Positions 1 to 7,908 of a stretch of DNA of 15,396 nt are shown in pieces (position 1 is the first letter of the stretch; each line of letters starts with the position of its first letter). Location of the stretch: the NCBI GenBank assembly GCA_943324415.2, contig CALPLN020000025.1, positions 1 to 15,396 on the forward strand, given 5' to 3'. The notes below the pieces were generated by a model that was not told the DNA's origin, did no database searches, and saw only the letters and a program-made list of their open reading frames with translations. The position numbers and the translations under genes are program-made. Origin of the DNA: Sediminibacterium ginsengisoli (GTDB lineage: Bacteria; Bacteroidota; Bacteroidia; Chitinophagales; Chitinophagaceae).

Positions 1-17
1 AATCAAGATTAAGGAAG

Positions 18-944
18 ATGACTTACCCTACATCCAACTTAAACACAGATTATCATATACCTGTTTTATTTCAAGAAACTATTGAGCATCTAAATATAGT
101 ACCAGATGGTATTTATGTAGATGCCACATTTGGTGGAGGAGGACATAGTAGAGGTATTTTATCAAAGTTGGGACCGAAAGGAAAACTCATTGCTTTTGAT
201 CAAGATGCGGATGCTAAAAAGAATCTACCGAATGATGATCGAATTGTTTTTGTACCTGAAAATTTTAGGTATATACAACGATTCCTTCGCTTGAATAAAA
301 TTGACAAAGTGGATGGTGTCTTAGCCGATTTAGGTGTAAGTAGCCACCAGTTTGATGAAGGTTCAAGAGGTTTCTCTATTCGTTTTGATGGTCCTTTTGA
401 CATGAGAATGGATCAACGTCAAACAAGAACAGCAGCGCAAATAATAGAAAGCTATTCAGAAGCAGCACTACATAAAATGTTTGAGCAATATGGTGAAGTC
501 ACCAACGCTAAAACCCTAGCGAAGCATATTGTCACACAAAGGCGCTTATTAAAGTTATCTACCGTACAAGATTTTAAAACTTTAATTGCACCAGTAGTAA
601 AAGGAAATCCAAATAAATACTGGGCACAAGTTTTCCAGGCTATCCGAATGGAAGTGAACGAGGAGATGGTTGTGTTGAATGAATTTTTAGCGCAATTGCC
701 AGACCTGATTAAACCAGGTGGCAGAGCGGTGATTATCACATTCCACTCTATCGAAGATCGCATGGTGAAAAATGCATTCAAAGTCGGACCTGATGAAGAC
801 GATGTGACCAACCCATTTCTCTCAATAAAGAAAGAAGTGATTTGGAAGATCATAACAAAAAAACCTGTTGTGGCTTCTGAAAAAGAGATGAAAGAAAACA
901 ATCGAAGCAGAAGCGCAAAATTGCGTGCTGCCGAAAGAGTATAA
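18..944 (+). CDS. rsmH: 16S rRNA (cytosine(1402)-N(4))-methyltransferase RsmH (MraW)
   Basis: RsmH uses S-adenosylmethionine to methylate N4 of C1402 in the 16S rRNA decoding centre; it is a cytoplasmic enzyme that commonly opens dcw clusters. The 308-residue length is normal for the family. Visible motifs are the SAM-binding VDATFGGGGH at residues 34-43, the acidic FDQD near 60-63, LADLGVSSHQFD followed by RGFS, QAIRMEVNEE, and HSIEDR starting at residue 243. The C-terminus ends in the usual Arg/Ser-rich NNRSRSAKLRAAERV. The ATG lies directly behind the purine-rich AAGGAAG (11-17), too close for a standard Shine-Dalgarno site. The frame is open to the left edge, but no other start codon is visible in the 17 bases available. 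The next gene starts 5 bases after the stop. The identity is secure. Confidence 0.97.
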   Translation: MTYPTSNLNTDYHIPVLFQETIEHLNIVPDGIYVDATFGGGGHSRGILSKLGPKGKLIAFDQDADAKKNLPNDDRIVFVPENFRYIQRFLRLNKIDKVDGVLADLGVSSHQFDEGSRGFSIRFDGPFDMRMDQRQTRTAAQIIESYSEAALHKMFEQYGEVTNAKTLAKHIVTQRRLLKLSTVQDFKTLIAPVVKGNPNKYWAQVFQAIRMEVNEEMVVLNEFLAQLPDLIKPGGRAVIITFHSIEDRMVKNAFKVGPDEDDVTNPFLSIKKEVIWKIITKKPVVASEKEMKENNRSRSAKLRAAERV

Positions 945-949
945 ACCGT

Positions 950-1306
950 ATGTCCGTACCTGTAAAAAACAACCCTAAGTCTGCTATCAAAAGCATGCTT
1001 AATTACGAATGGATTGTCCTGAACATTAGTTTCTTTTTGTTCTTGGCAGTACTAGCGATACTTTATATCGCTAATGGACACTTGACGGATAAAACGATCC
1101 GTAAAATCAATACGACTAAGAAGGAGATCAAGCAATTACAGTTTGAGTACAAGACGCTTAAAGCTGATTTAATGCTGAAAAGCGAATCGATCAATATCGA
1201 AAAAGCAATGGCGCCCTATGGCTTACAAGTGTCAAAGGAGATGTCTATACGCATTCCATTGGAGAAACGTTTTGAATTAAACGATCAAAAAAATAACACT
1301 AAATAA
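950..1306 (+). CDS. ftsL: FtsL-like bitopic cell division protein
   Basis: This is a small protein of 118 residues with a short cytoplasmic N-terminus, one hydrophobic segment (about residues 21-42) and a charged periplasmic part. Residues 46-85 are rich in Lys, Glu, Ile and Leu with heptad-like spacing, which suggests a coiled coil. That architecture, and the position between rsmH and the division transpeptidase, fit the FtsL-like family of Bacteroidota. In other bacteria FtsL pairs with FtsB and helps activate the FtsW-FtsI synthase. FtsL diverges fast, so the call rests on topology and synteny more than on motifs. Its TAA shares its last base with the ATG of the next gene (TAATG at 1304-1308), which suggests translational coupling with the transpeptidase. 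Confidence 0.85.
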   Translation: MSVPVKNNPKSAIKSMLNYEWIVLNISFFLFLAVLAILYIANGHLTDKTIRKINTTKKEIKQLQFEYKTLKADLMLKSESINIEKAMAPYGLQVSKEMSIRIPLEKRFELNDQKNNTK

Positions 1307-3426
1307 TGGATGTAAAACGCGACATACTATGGAGAGTTTACTTAAGCTATATTTTAGTGGTAGTGGTTTGCCTTTTTATTTTAGGTAAGGCATTTTACAT
1401 TCAACAAGTTCAAGGAGCTTATTGGAGAGGATTAAGTGATAGTTTACACCAGCGTATTATTGAAATCCCTGCAGATAGAGGTACTATTTATAGTGAAGAT
1501 GGACAGATGTTGAGTACCAATGTACCACAATTTGATATTTATATTGATTTCAGAGTGGAGCCTTTACATGAGAAAGGTGGTAAATCATTTAGAGAAAATA
1601 TAGATTCACTAAGTATTGCTTTAGCTGATTTATTTAAGGATCAATCTGCAAGTGCCTATAAAGAGGGGCTTACTAAAGCATATGAGGTTAAAGAACCCAA
1701 TTATGAATTGAGAAAAAAAGTGGGTTACAAGCAGTATTTACAAATGGCTAAGTTCCCATTGTTTCGTTTAGGAAGGTATAAGAGTGGCTTCATTGCGCAA
1801 GAAAAAAATATTCGATTGAATCCTTATCAAAACATGGCCTATAGAACCATAGGATTGGCTAGAGATCAAAATAAGGTTGGTTTAGAAATGTCTTATGATA
1901 CGGTATTAAATGGTCGTAATGGAAAGCAGTTGGTTCGCGCAATCGCAGGTGGCGTAACCGTTCCAGTACAAGAAGGTGAATTTGAAATAGAGCCAGAAAC
2001 AGGAAAAGATATTGTAAGCACATTGGATGTGTACATTCAAGAAGTAACGACCAATGCATTGATGAAGATGATGATTGGCAACGAAGCGCAGCATGGAGTA
2101 GCGATGGTGATGGAAGTGAAAACTGGAAAGATTAAAGCGATTGCCAATTTAGGGAAGATCAGAGATGGTTTTTATGCAGAAAATTTAAATTATGCCATCA
2201 CGCCATCTGAGCCAGGATCTACTTTCAAGTTGGTGACTTTGATGCAGGCTTTAGAAGATGGAAAAGTGACTTTGAATTCATCTATCAATTTAGAAGGCGG
2301 CGTTTGGAAAATTGCAGGTCGAACGGTTTATGATTCTGAGAAACACGGCAAATTTCAAGCAACAGTTTTAGAAGCATTTGAAGAAAGTTCAAATGTAGGT
2401 ATGGCAAAAATTGCAGTAAATAATTATACCAATAATCCAACTGCTTATTTTAAGCACCTTACAAGATTAAGATTGGATTCATTGTCGGGTATAGATTTAG
2501 TGGGAGAACGTCGTCCACAAATCACTCGACCTGGTGATAAATTATGGGGACCGACAACATTGCCTTGGATGGCATTTGGTTACAATATTGCGATTGCCCC
2601 TATTCAAACTTTGGCAGTATACAATATGGTAGCGAACAATGGTGTCATGATGCGACCATATTTAGTGAATAGTATCCAAGAAGAAGGTAGAGTGATTAAA
2701 ACCATCGCTCCTAAAGTATACAATGCCCAAGTATATAGTCCTGCTACAATCAAGGCAGCTCAAATAGCTTTGGAGGGTGTATGTATCAATGGCACTGGTA
2801 AAACCTTATTTAAAAATAGTCCCTACAAAGTAGCAGGGAAGACAGGTACAGCATTGGTTGCCAATGGCAATAAGGGGTATGCGGATAAAATTTATCAATC
2901 TTCATTTGCCGGTTATTTTCCTGCAGAGAATCCGCAATATACCATTGTAGTGATTATAAAGAATAAGCCACATGCATATCCATTTTATGGTGCTTCTGTT
3001 GCTGGTCCAGTGTTTAAAGAAATTGCAGACAGATTGTATGTGACATATATCCAAAATAAAATGGATAAAGCACCAATTTTGAATTTGAAAGATTCACAGT
3101 TGTTCAATTATACAATTGCAAAAACTTCTTTGAAGGCGATAGCAAAACAATTGTCTTTGCCTTATCAGGATTCCACACCTAATAATGCACAATGGACAAA
3201 AGTACAAGGTGCTGGAAGAGCAGTAAAAGCAGGACAATCCTTACAAATGGCTTCAGATACGACTATGCCAGATATCAGTGGTATGAAGTTAAAAGATGCA
3301 TTATGGCTTTGTGAGAAAAAAGGATTAATCGTTAAATGTAGCGGTAAAGGAAAAGTAGTTCGTCAAAGTATTTTACAAGGACAATATATTCAAAGAGGTC
3401 AGCAAGTATTCATCGAATTGAATTAA
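1306..3426 (+). CDS. ftsI: Division-specific peptidoglycan transpeptidase (PBP3/FtsI) with PASTA domain
   Basis: This class B penicillin-binding protein cross-links septal peptidoglycan in the periplasm as partner of FtsW. It has an N-terminal membrane anchor (about residues 10-30), then a PBP dimerisation domain containing the conserved ADRGTIY segment. The transpeptidase domain has all three active-site motifs: S305-T-F-K308 with the acylated serine, S361-S-N363, and K512-T-G-T515. A C-terminal PASTA domain (about 652-706, starting TMPDISGMKLKDAL) follows; such domains recur in division PBPs of Bacteroidota. At 706 residues it is longer than E. coli FtsI (588), partly because of that domain. 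The ATG overlaps the ftsL stop by one base, and murE starts 4 bases after the stop. Nothing essential seems to be missing. Confidence 0.95.
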   Translation: MDVKRDILWRVYLSYILVVVVCLFILGKAFYIQQVQGAYWRGLSDSLHQRIIEIPADRGTIYSEDGQMLSTNVPQFDIYIDFRVEPLHEKGGKSFRENIDSLSIALADLFKDQSASAYKEGLTKAYEVKEPNYELRKKVGYKQYLQMAKFPLFRLGRYKSGFIAQEKNIRLNPYQNMAYRTIGLARDQNKVGLEMSYDTVLNGRNGKQLVRAIAGGVTVPVQEGEFEIEPETGKDIVSTLDVYIQEVTTNALMKMMIGNEAQHGVAMVMEVKTGKIKAIANLGKIRDGFYAENLNYAITPSEPGSTFKLVTLMQALEDGKVTLNSSINLEGGVWKIAGRTVYDSEKHGKFQATVLEAFEESSNVGMAKIAVNNYTNNPTAYFKHLTRLRLDSLSGIDLVGERRPQITRPGDKLWGPTTLPWMAFGYNIAIAPIQTLAVYNMVANNGVMMRPYLVNSIQEEGRVIKTIAPKVYNAQVYSPATIKAAQIALEGVCINGTGKTLFKNSPYKVAGKTGTALVANGNKGYADKIYQSSFAGYFPAENPQYTIVVIIKNKPHAYPFYGASVAGPVFKEIADRLYVTYIQNKMDKAPILNLKDSQLFNYTIAKTSLKAIAKQLSLPYQDSTPNNAQWTKVQGAGRAVKAGQSLQMASDTTMPDISGMKLKDALWLCEKKGLIVKCSGKGKVVRQSILQGQYIQRGQQVFIELN

Positions 3427-3430
3427 TTAT

Positions 3431-4897
3431 ATGAAAACATCATTACAACATATCTTATTTGGCGTTGCTTTGAGAGAAGTAGTTGGGTCGACTGACCAAG
3501 AGATTGTTGATTTGCAAATTGATTCTAGATTGGTTCAACAAGGAACTGCTTTTGTTGCGATTAAAGGAGCTCAAGTTGACGGACATAATTTTATAGATAT
3601 AGCTATTGAGAAGGGTGCAACAGTGATTGTTTGTGAGCAATTGCCTCCGCAAATTAACTCAAACGTTACGTATATCGTAGTAGCGAATGCTCAAGAAGCG
3701 GTTGCATTGATGGCGCATCAGTACTATGGACTGCCTTCTACAAAAATAAAGTTAGTGGGGGTGACTGGTACGAACGGAAAAACTACAGTAGCTACTTTGT
3801 TGTTTAAGTTATTTACAGAGATGGGGTATACCTGTGGTCTGGTAAGTACGGTTCAAAATCAGATTGGAAATACAATTATACCAGCTACACATACAACGCC
3901 AGATGCCATTCGTTTAAATGCATTATTGGCACAAATGGTAGAAGCGGGATGTTCACATGTATTTATGGAATGCAGCAGTCATGCAGTGCACCAACATCGT
4001 ATTACTGGATTACAATTTACAGGCGCTGCTTTTACAAATATTACACATGATCATTTGGATTATCATGAAACATTCGAAGAGTATGTTCGTGTTAAAAAAG
4101 CGTTTTTTGATCACTTGCCTTCCACTGCTTTTGCTATCACCAATTTAGATGATGCCAATGGTGCAGTGATGTTAGCAAATACCAAAGCAAAGCAATATAG
4201 TTATGCTTTGCATGCGCCAGCAACCTATAAAGGCAAGATTTTAGAAAATCAATTGACTGGATTGGTGTTGAATGTCAATGAGGTGGAAGTGCATTGTAGA
4301 TTGATAGGCACATTCAATGCGTATAATTTTTTAGCTGTTTATGGTATTGCAGTTCAATTGGGTGAAAATTCGGAAAAAGTATTGACTGTATTGAGTGCAT
4401 TAACTGGTGCCGAAGGAAGATTTGATTATATCATAAGTAATGAAAACACCATTGGCATTGTGGATTATGCCCATACACCGGATGCATTGCAAAATGTATT
4501 GGAAACCATTGCTAAATTAAAGAAAGGCGGAGAAACAGTGATTACTGTAGTGGGTTGTGGCGGGGATAGAGATAAAACTAAAAGACCTATTATGGGTCAG
4601 GTAGCTTGTGATTTAAGTGATAAAGTAATTTTCACAAGTGACAATCCTCGTTCCGAAGATCCTAATCAAATTATCAAGGATATGGAAATGGGATTAACTA
4701 GTGCTGCAAAAAGAAAATATGTCAACATCGTAGATCGCTATGAAGCTATTAAGACAGCTGTTAGTTTTTCAAAATCGGGTGATATTATTTTGATTGCAGG
4801 AAAGGGTCATGAAAAATACCAAGATATCAATGGCGTTAAACATGATTTTGATGACAAGCAAGTTTTACAAAACATTTTCAACTCATTCGCTAAATAA
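3431..4897 (+). CDS. murE: UDP-MurNAc-L-Ala-D-Glu:meso-diaminopimelate ligase MurE
   Basis: MurE is the ATP-dependent cytoplasmic ligase that adds the third residue of the stem peptide. The order is an N-terminal UDP-binding domain, the ATPase P-loop G113-T-N-G-K-T-T119, the ECSSHAVHQHR segment, the ITHDHLDYH segment, then a C-terminal domain with YAHTPDAL, GCGGDRDKTKRP and GKGHEKYQ. D404-N-P-R407 followed by SEDP is the signature of enzymes that select meso-diaminopimelate; lysine-adding enzymes lack this motif. The length of 488 residues is normal. The start is ATG, 4 bases after the transpeptidase stop, with no clear Shine-Dalgarno site. murF, which follows murE in E. coli, is not here: mraY begins 6 bases downstream. 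Confidence 0.96.
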   Translation: MKTSLQHILFGVALREVVGSTDQEIVDLQIDSRLVQQGTAFVAIKGAQVDGHNFIDIAIEKGATVIVCEQLPPQINSNVTYIVVANAQEAVALMAHQYYGLPSTKIKLVGVTGTNGKTTVATLLFKLFTEMGYTCGLVSTVQNQIGNTIIPATHTTPDAIRLNALLAQMVEAGCSHVFMECSSHAVHQHRITGLQFTGAAFTNITHDHLDYHETFEEYVRVKKAFFDHLPSTAFAITNLDDANGAVMLANTKAKQYSYALHAPATYKGKILENQLTGLVLNVNEVEVHCRLIGTFNAYNFLAVYGIAVQLGENSEKVLTVLSALTGAEGRFDYIISNENTIGIVDYAHTPDALQNVLETIAKLKKGGETVITVVGCGGDRDKTKRPIMGQVACDLSDKVIFTSDNPRSEDPNQIIKDMEMGLTSAAKRKYVNIVDRYEAIKTAVSFSKSGDIILIAGKGHEKYQDINGVKHDFDDKQVLQNIFNSFAK

Positions 4898-4903
4898 TTC
4901 GCT

Positions 4904-6217
4904 ATGCTGTATCAATTATTTTCATGGTTAGACAAGTCATTCAACATTCCAGGTACTGGTATGTTCCAATTTTTGACTTTTAGAATCGCAATGGCTATTT
5001 TATTGTCTTTGTTTATAGCGACTGTTTATGGAAAAAAAATGATTTTGTTTTTACAAAAAAAGCAAATCGGTGAAAGTGTAAGAGAACTTGGATTGGCGGG
5101 TGAGCAACAAAAGAAGGGAACACCTACGATGGGGGGAATTATTATTTTGATGAGTGTGTTGATTCCTACTTTATTATTCGCCAATTTAGATAAAGTATAT
5201 ATCCGTTTAATGGTACTTTGCACTGTATGGTTGGGTATCATTGGTTTCTTAGATGATTATTTTAAAATACGTGCAAGAAAAGATGCCCAAGAAAAGGGGG
5301 AGTCTTATAAAAAGAAAAATAGTGATGGTTTAGCTGGCATTACTAAAGTGATTGGTCAAGTTGGATTGGGTATCATTATTGGGGTAACCTTGTATTTTAG
5401 CAATGCTGTTACAGTTGAGCGTGAAATCGTTTCTACCAATGTTGCTGCTAGTTTAGCAAAGGGTGAAAAAATTGCCAAGGGTGCAGATGTGGTTGTAAGA
5501 ACAATCAACGGAGAAGAGCGTCGTTTTGTAAAAGTAAAAACGCCAATCACAACAATTCCATTTGTAAAAAATCATGAATTCAATTATAGTAAATTAATTA
5601 GTTGGATGGGTCCTGGTGCAGAAAAATACACCTGGATCGTTTACATTTTGGTAGTTACATTCATTATTACAGCAGTATCAAATGGAGCGAACATTACAGA
5701 TGGTTTAGATGGCTTAGCGGCAGGTGTGAGCGCCATTATAGGTGCAGCATTAGGTGTTTTTGTATACGTAAGCGGTAACTATGTTTTTGCAGATTATCTT
5801 AACGTAATGTACATCCCTAATTTAGGTGAGTTGTCCATTTTTGTGGGTGCTTTTGTGGGAGCTTGTATCGGATTTTTATGGTACAATGCGTATCCTGCAC
5901 AAGTATTTATGGGAGACACAGGAAGCTTAGCTTTAGGTGGCATCATTGCTTCATTGGCAATTATAGTTCGAAAGGAATTATTGATCCCTATTTTCTGTGG
6001 GGTGTTTTTAATAGAAAACTTAAGTGTTATTATTCAAGTGGGCTATTTCAAGTACACAAAGAAGAAATATGGAGAAGGGCGTCGTGTGTTTTTAATGAGT
6101 CCCTTGCATCATCATTATCAAAAGAAAGGCTTTCACGAAAGTAAGATTGCAGTTCGATTTTGGATCATCACCATACTATTGGTTATCACGTCTATCCTAA
6201 CCTTAAAAACAAGATAA
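4904..6217 (+). CDS. mraY: Phospho-N-acetylmuramoyl-pentapeptide transferase MraY
   Basis: This integral membrane enzyme transfers phospho-MurNAc-pentapeptide from UDP to undecaprenyl phosphate, making lipid I. Family motifs are the PTMGG segment, the Mg-binding D117-D118 in FLDDYFK, N260-GANITDGLDGLAAG with its catalytic-site aspartates, FMGDTGSLALGG, and H402-H-H404 in the SPLHHHYQKKG loop. Several hydrophobic helices flank them. At 437 residues it is clearly longer than E. coli MraY (360). Much of the excess lies between about residues 167 and 240: a polar stretch with charged residues (VEREIVSTN, KGEKIAKG, NGEERRFVKVK) placed between two membrane helices. I believe long MraY proteins with such an insert are usual in Bacteroidota. 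The stop is separated from the murD start by one base. Confidence 0.96.
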   Translation: MLYQLFSWLDKSFNIPGTGMFQFLTFRIAMAILLSLFIATVYGKKMILFLQKKQIGESVRELGLAGEQQKKGTPTMGGIIILMSVLIPTLLFANLDKVYIRLMVLCTVWLGIIGFLDDYFKIRARKDAQEKGESYKKKNSDGLAGITKVIGQVGLGIIIGVTLYFSNAVTVEREIVSTNVAASLAKGEKIAKGADVVVRTINGEERRFVKVKTPITTIPFVKNHEFNYSKLISWMGPGAEKYTWIVYILVVTFIITAVSNGANITDGLDGLAAGVSAIIGAALGVFVYVSGNYVFADYLNVMYIPNLGELSIFVGAFVGACIGFLWYNAYPAQVFMGDTGSLALGGIIASLAIIVRKELLIPIFCGVFLIENLSVIIQVGYFKYTKKKYGEGRRVFLMSPLHHHYQKKGFHESKIAVRFWIITILLVITSILTLKTR

Positions 6218-6218
6218 A

Positions 6219-7559
6219 TTGGCTACAAAAATTATCATATTAGGAGCAGGTGAAAGTGGTGTAGGCACAGCTTTACTAGCGAAACAAAAAGGATACGATG
6301 TATTTGTTTCGGATGCGAGTGCTATCAAGCCAATTTTTCAAGCGGAGTTAGAAGCGAATGAAATCCCATTTGAATCAGGCACACATGATATTGAAAGAAT
6401 TTTAGCTGCAGATGAAGTCATGAAGAGTCCAGGTATTCCAGAGAAAAGTGAATTGGTAATGCAAATACGTGCAAAGGGGATACCTGTAATTAGTGAAATT
6501 GAATTTGGCTATAGATATAAAGGAGACAGTAAAATTGTTGCGATTACTGGAAGTAACGGAAAAACAACTACAACTTCATTATTGTACCATATCTGCAAGG
6601 TGGCAGAACAAGATGTTGCAATTGTGGGCAATATTGGTTTCTCTTTTGCAAGACAGGTTGCAGTAGATCCAAAAGCTTTATATGTGATTGAAGTGAGTTC
6701 TTTTCAATTAGATGATATTCAAAGCTTCAGTCCAGATATCGCTATACTATTGAACATCACGGAAGATCATTTAGACCGATACAATTATCAATTTGAGAAT
6801 TACATCAAGAGCAAATTTAGAATTATCGAGAATCAGACAGAAAAAGATTGCTTTATTTATTGCATAGATGACCAAGTCATTGTAAAACAATTAGAACTAC
6901 TAACTACACATACTAACCTACTACCATTTTCTATGAAACAAGAATTAAAAAAAGGCGGCTACATCAAGAATGATCAAATGATGTTAAAAATCCAAGAAGA
7001 AAGAGTGACCATGAGTATTTATGACTTTGCTTTAAAAGGCAAACATAATGCTTATAACACAATGGCTGCTAGCATAGCTGCAACCACCTTAGGTATCAGG
7101 AAAGAAAAAATCCGTGAAGCGGTAAGTAATTTCCATAGTCTGGAACACAGAATGGAATTCGTTGCCACAGTTAAAGGGGTTGATTTTATCAATGATAGTA
7201 AGGCGACCAACGTAAACAGTACTTGGTATGCTTTAGAGAGCATGCAAAAGCCAACCATTTTAATCTTAGGCGGTGTAGATAAAGGCAATGATTACGAATT
7301 GGTAGCAGATTTGGTGAATGAAAAAGTGAAAGCGATTGTTTGTATGGGAACAGATAATTCTAAACTGATAGAATTTTTCAAAGGCAAGGTGGATCAAATT
7401 ATTGAAGTTGACTCTGCAAAAAAGGCAGTCAATGCTTCATTCAAATTAGCTGAAAAAGGGGATGTGGTATTGTTAAGTCCTGCATGTGCAAGTTTTGACT
7501 TATTCAAAAACTACGAAGATAGAGGACAACAATTCAAAGAAAGCGTAAAAGAATTATAA
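6219..7559 (+). CDS. murD: UDP-MurNAc-L-alanine:D-glutamate ligase MurD
   Basis: MurD adds D-glutamate to UDP-MurNAc-L-alanine in the cytoplasm, using ATP. The N-terminal Rossmann domain shows GAGESGVGTALLAKQ, the P-loop is G111-S-N-G-K115-T-T, and the central domain has EVSSFQLDDIQ and NITEDHLDRY followed by a Lys-containing helix. The C-terminal domain shows NDSKATNVNSTWYALE, ILGGVDKGNDY and LSPACASFDLFKNYEDRG. The 446 residues match the family and the P-loop Lys has the same number as in E. coli MurD. The start is TTG, one base after the mraY stop. It is chosen because the following residues (MATKIIILGAGESG) are exactly where MurD proteins begin, and no in-frame ATG comes before the Rossmann motif. 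Confidence 0.95.
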   Translation: MATKIIILGAGESGVGTALLAKQKGYDVFVSDASAIKPIFQAELEANEIPFESGTHDIERILAADEVMKSPGIPEKSELVMQIRAKGIPVISEIEFGYRYKGDSKIVAITGSNGKTTTTSLLYHICKVAEQDVAIVGNIGFSFARQVAVDPKALYVIEVSSFQLDDIQSFSPDIAILLNITEDHLDRYNYQFENYIKSKFRIIENQTEKDCFIYCIDDQVIVKQLELLTTHTNLLPFSMKQELKKGGYIKNDQMMLKIQEERVTMSIYDFALKGKHNAYNTMAASIAATTLGIRKEKIREAVSNFHSLEHRMEFVATVKGVDFINDSKATNVNSTWYALESMQKPTILILGGVDKGNDYELVADLVNEKVKAIVCMGTDNSKLIEFFKGKVDQIIEVDSAKKAVNASFKLAEKGDVVLLSPACASFDLFKNYEDRGQQFKESVKEL

Positions 7560-7561
7560 TC

Positions 7562-7891
7562 ATGTTTAAAGAAACTACAGATAAATTATTTTCTCAAATG
7601 CCCTCTATTGGTGGGATGAGAGAACATCTAGACCAGCGAACTAGAGGGGATAAATATATCTGGGGTTTAGTCTTGTTGTTATCACTGATCTCTATATTGG
7701 TAGTATATAGTGCAACAGGTTCTTTGGCATATAAAATGTATCGTGGTAATACAAGTTTCTATTTATTTAAGCAAATCATATTTACTTTAATCGGATTGAT
7801 AGTGGTTTTTGGTTTACATAGAGTGAACTACACTGTTTTTTCACGTGTAGCAACTATTTTATTTTTAATTTCCGTGCCCTTATTAATTTAA
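7562..7891 (+). CDS. ftsW: FtsW N-terminal fragment
   Basis: This 109-residue reading frame starts with ATG two bases after the murD stop. It has a polar N-terminus of about 34 residues ending in TRGDKYIWG. Three hydrophobic segments follow (about 36-55, 67-88 and 93-109), with VVYSATGSLAYK after the first, as is typical for FtsW. It stops inside or just after the third helix, at SVPLLI. Alone it has no catalytic loop and would not be expected to work. It is the 5' part of the interrupted gene. Confidence 0.8.
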   Translation: MFKETTDKLFSQMPSIGGMREHLDQRTRGDKYIWGLVLLLSLISILVVYSATGSLAYKMYRGNTSFYLFKQIIFTLIGLIVVFGLHRVNYTVFSRVATILFLISVPLLI

Positions 7892-7908
7892 CCATACAGA
7901 GTAGTGAT

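Noticed and set aside
1..12. Possible 3' end of an upstream gene such as mraZ (frame 1 reads N-Q-D-stop).
   Set aside because: mraZ often precedes rsmH, but three codons cannot identify a gene, and another frame is open through the same bases.
5863..6144. A 93-residue plus-strand open frame inside mraY.
   Set aside because: It lies wholly inside the conserved mraY coding region in another frame, and its composition shows no protein family features.
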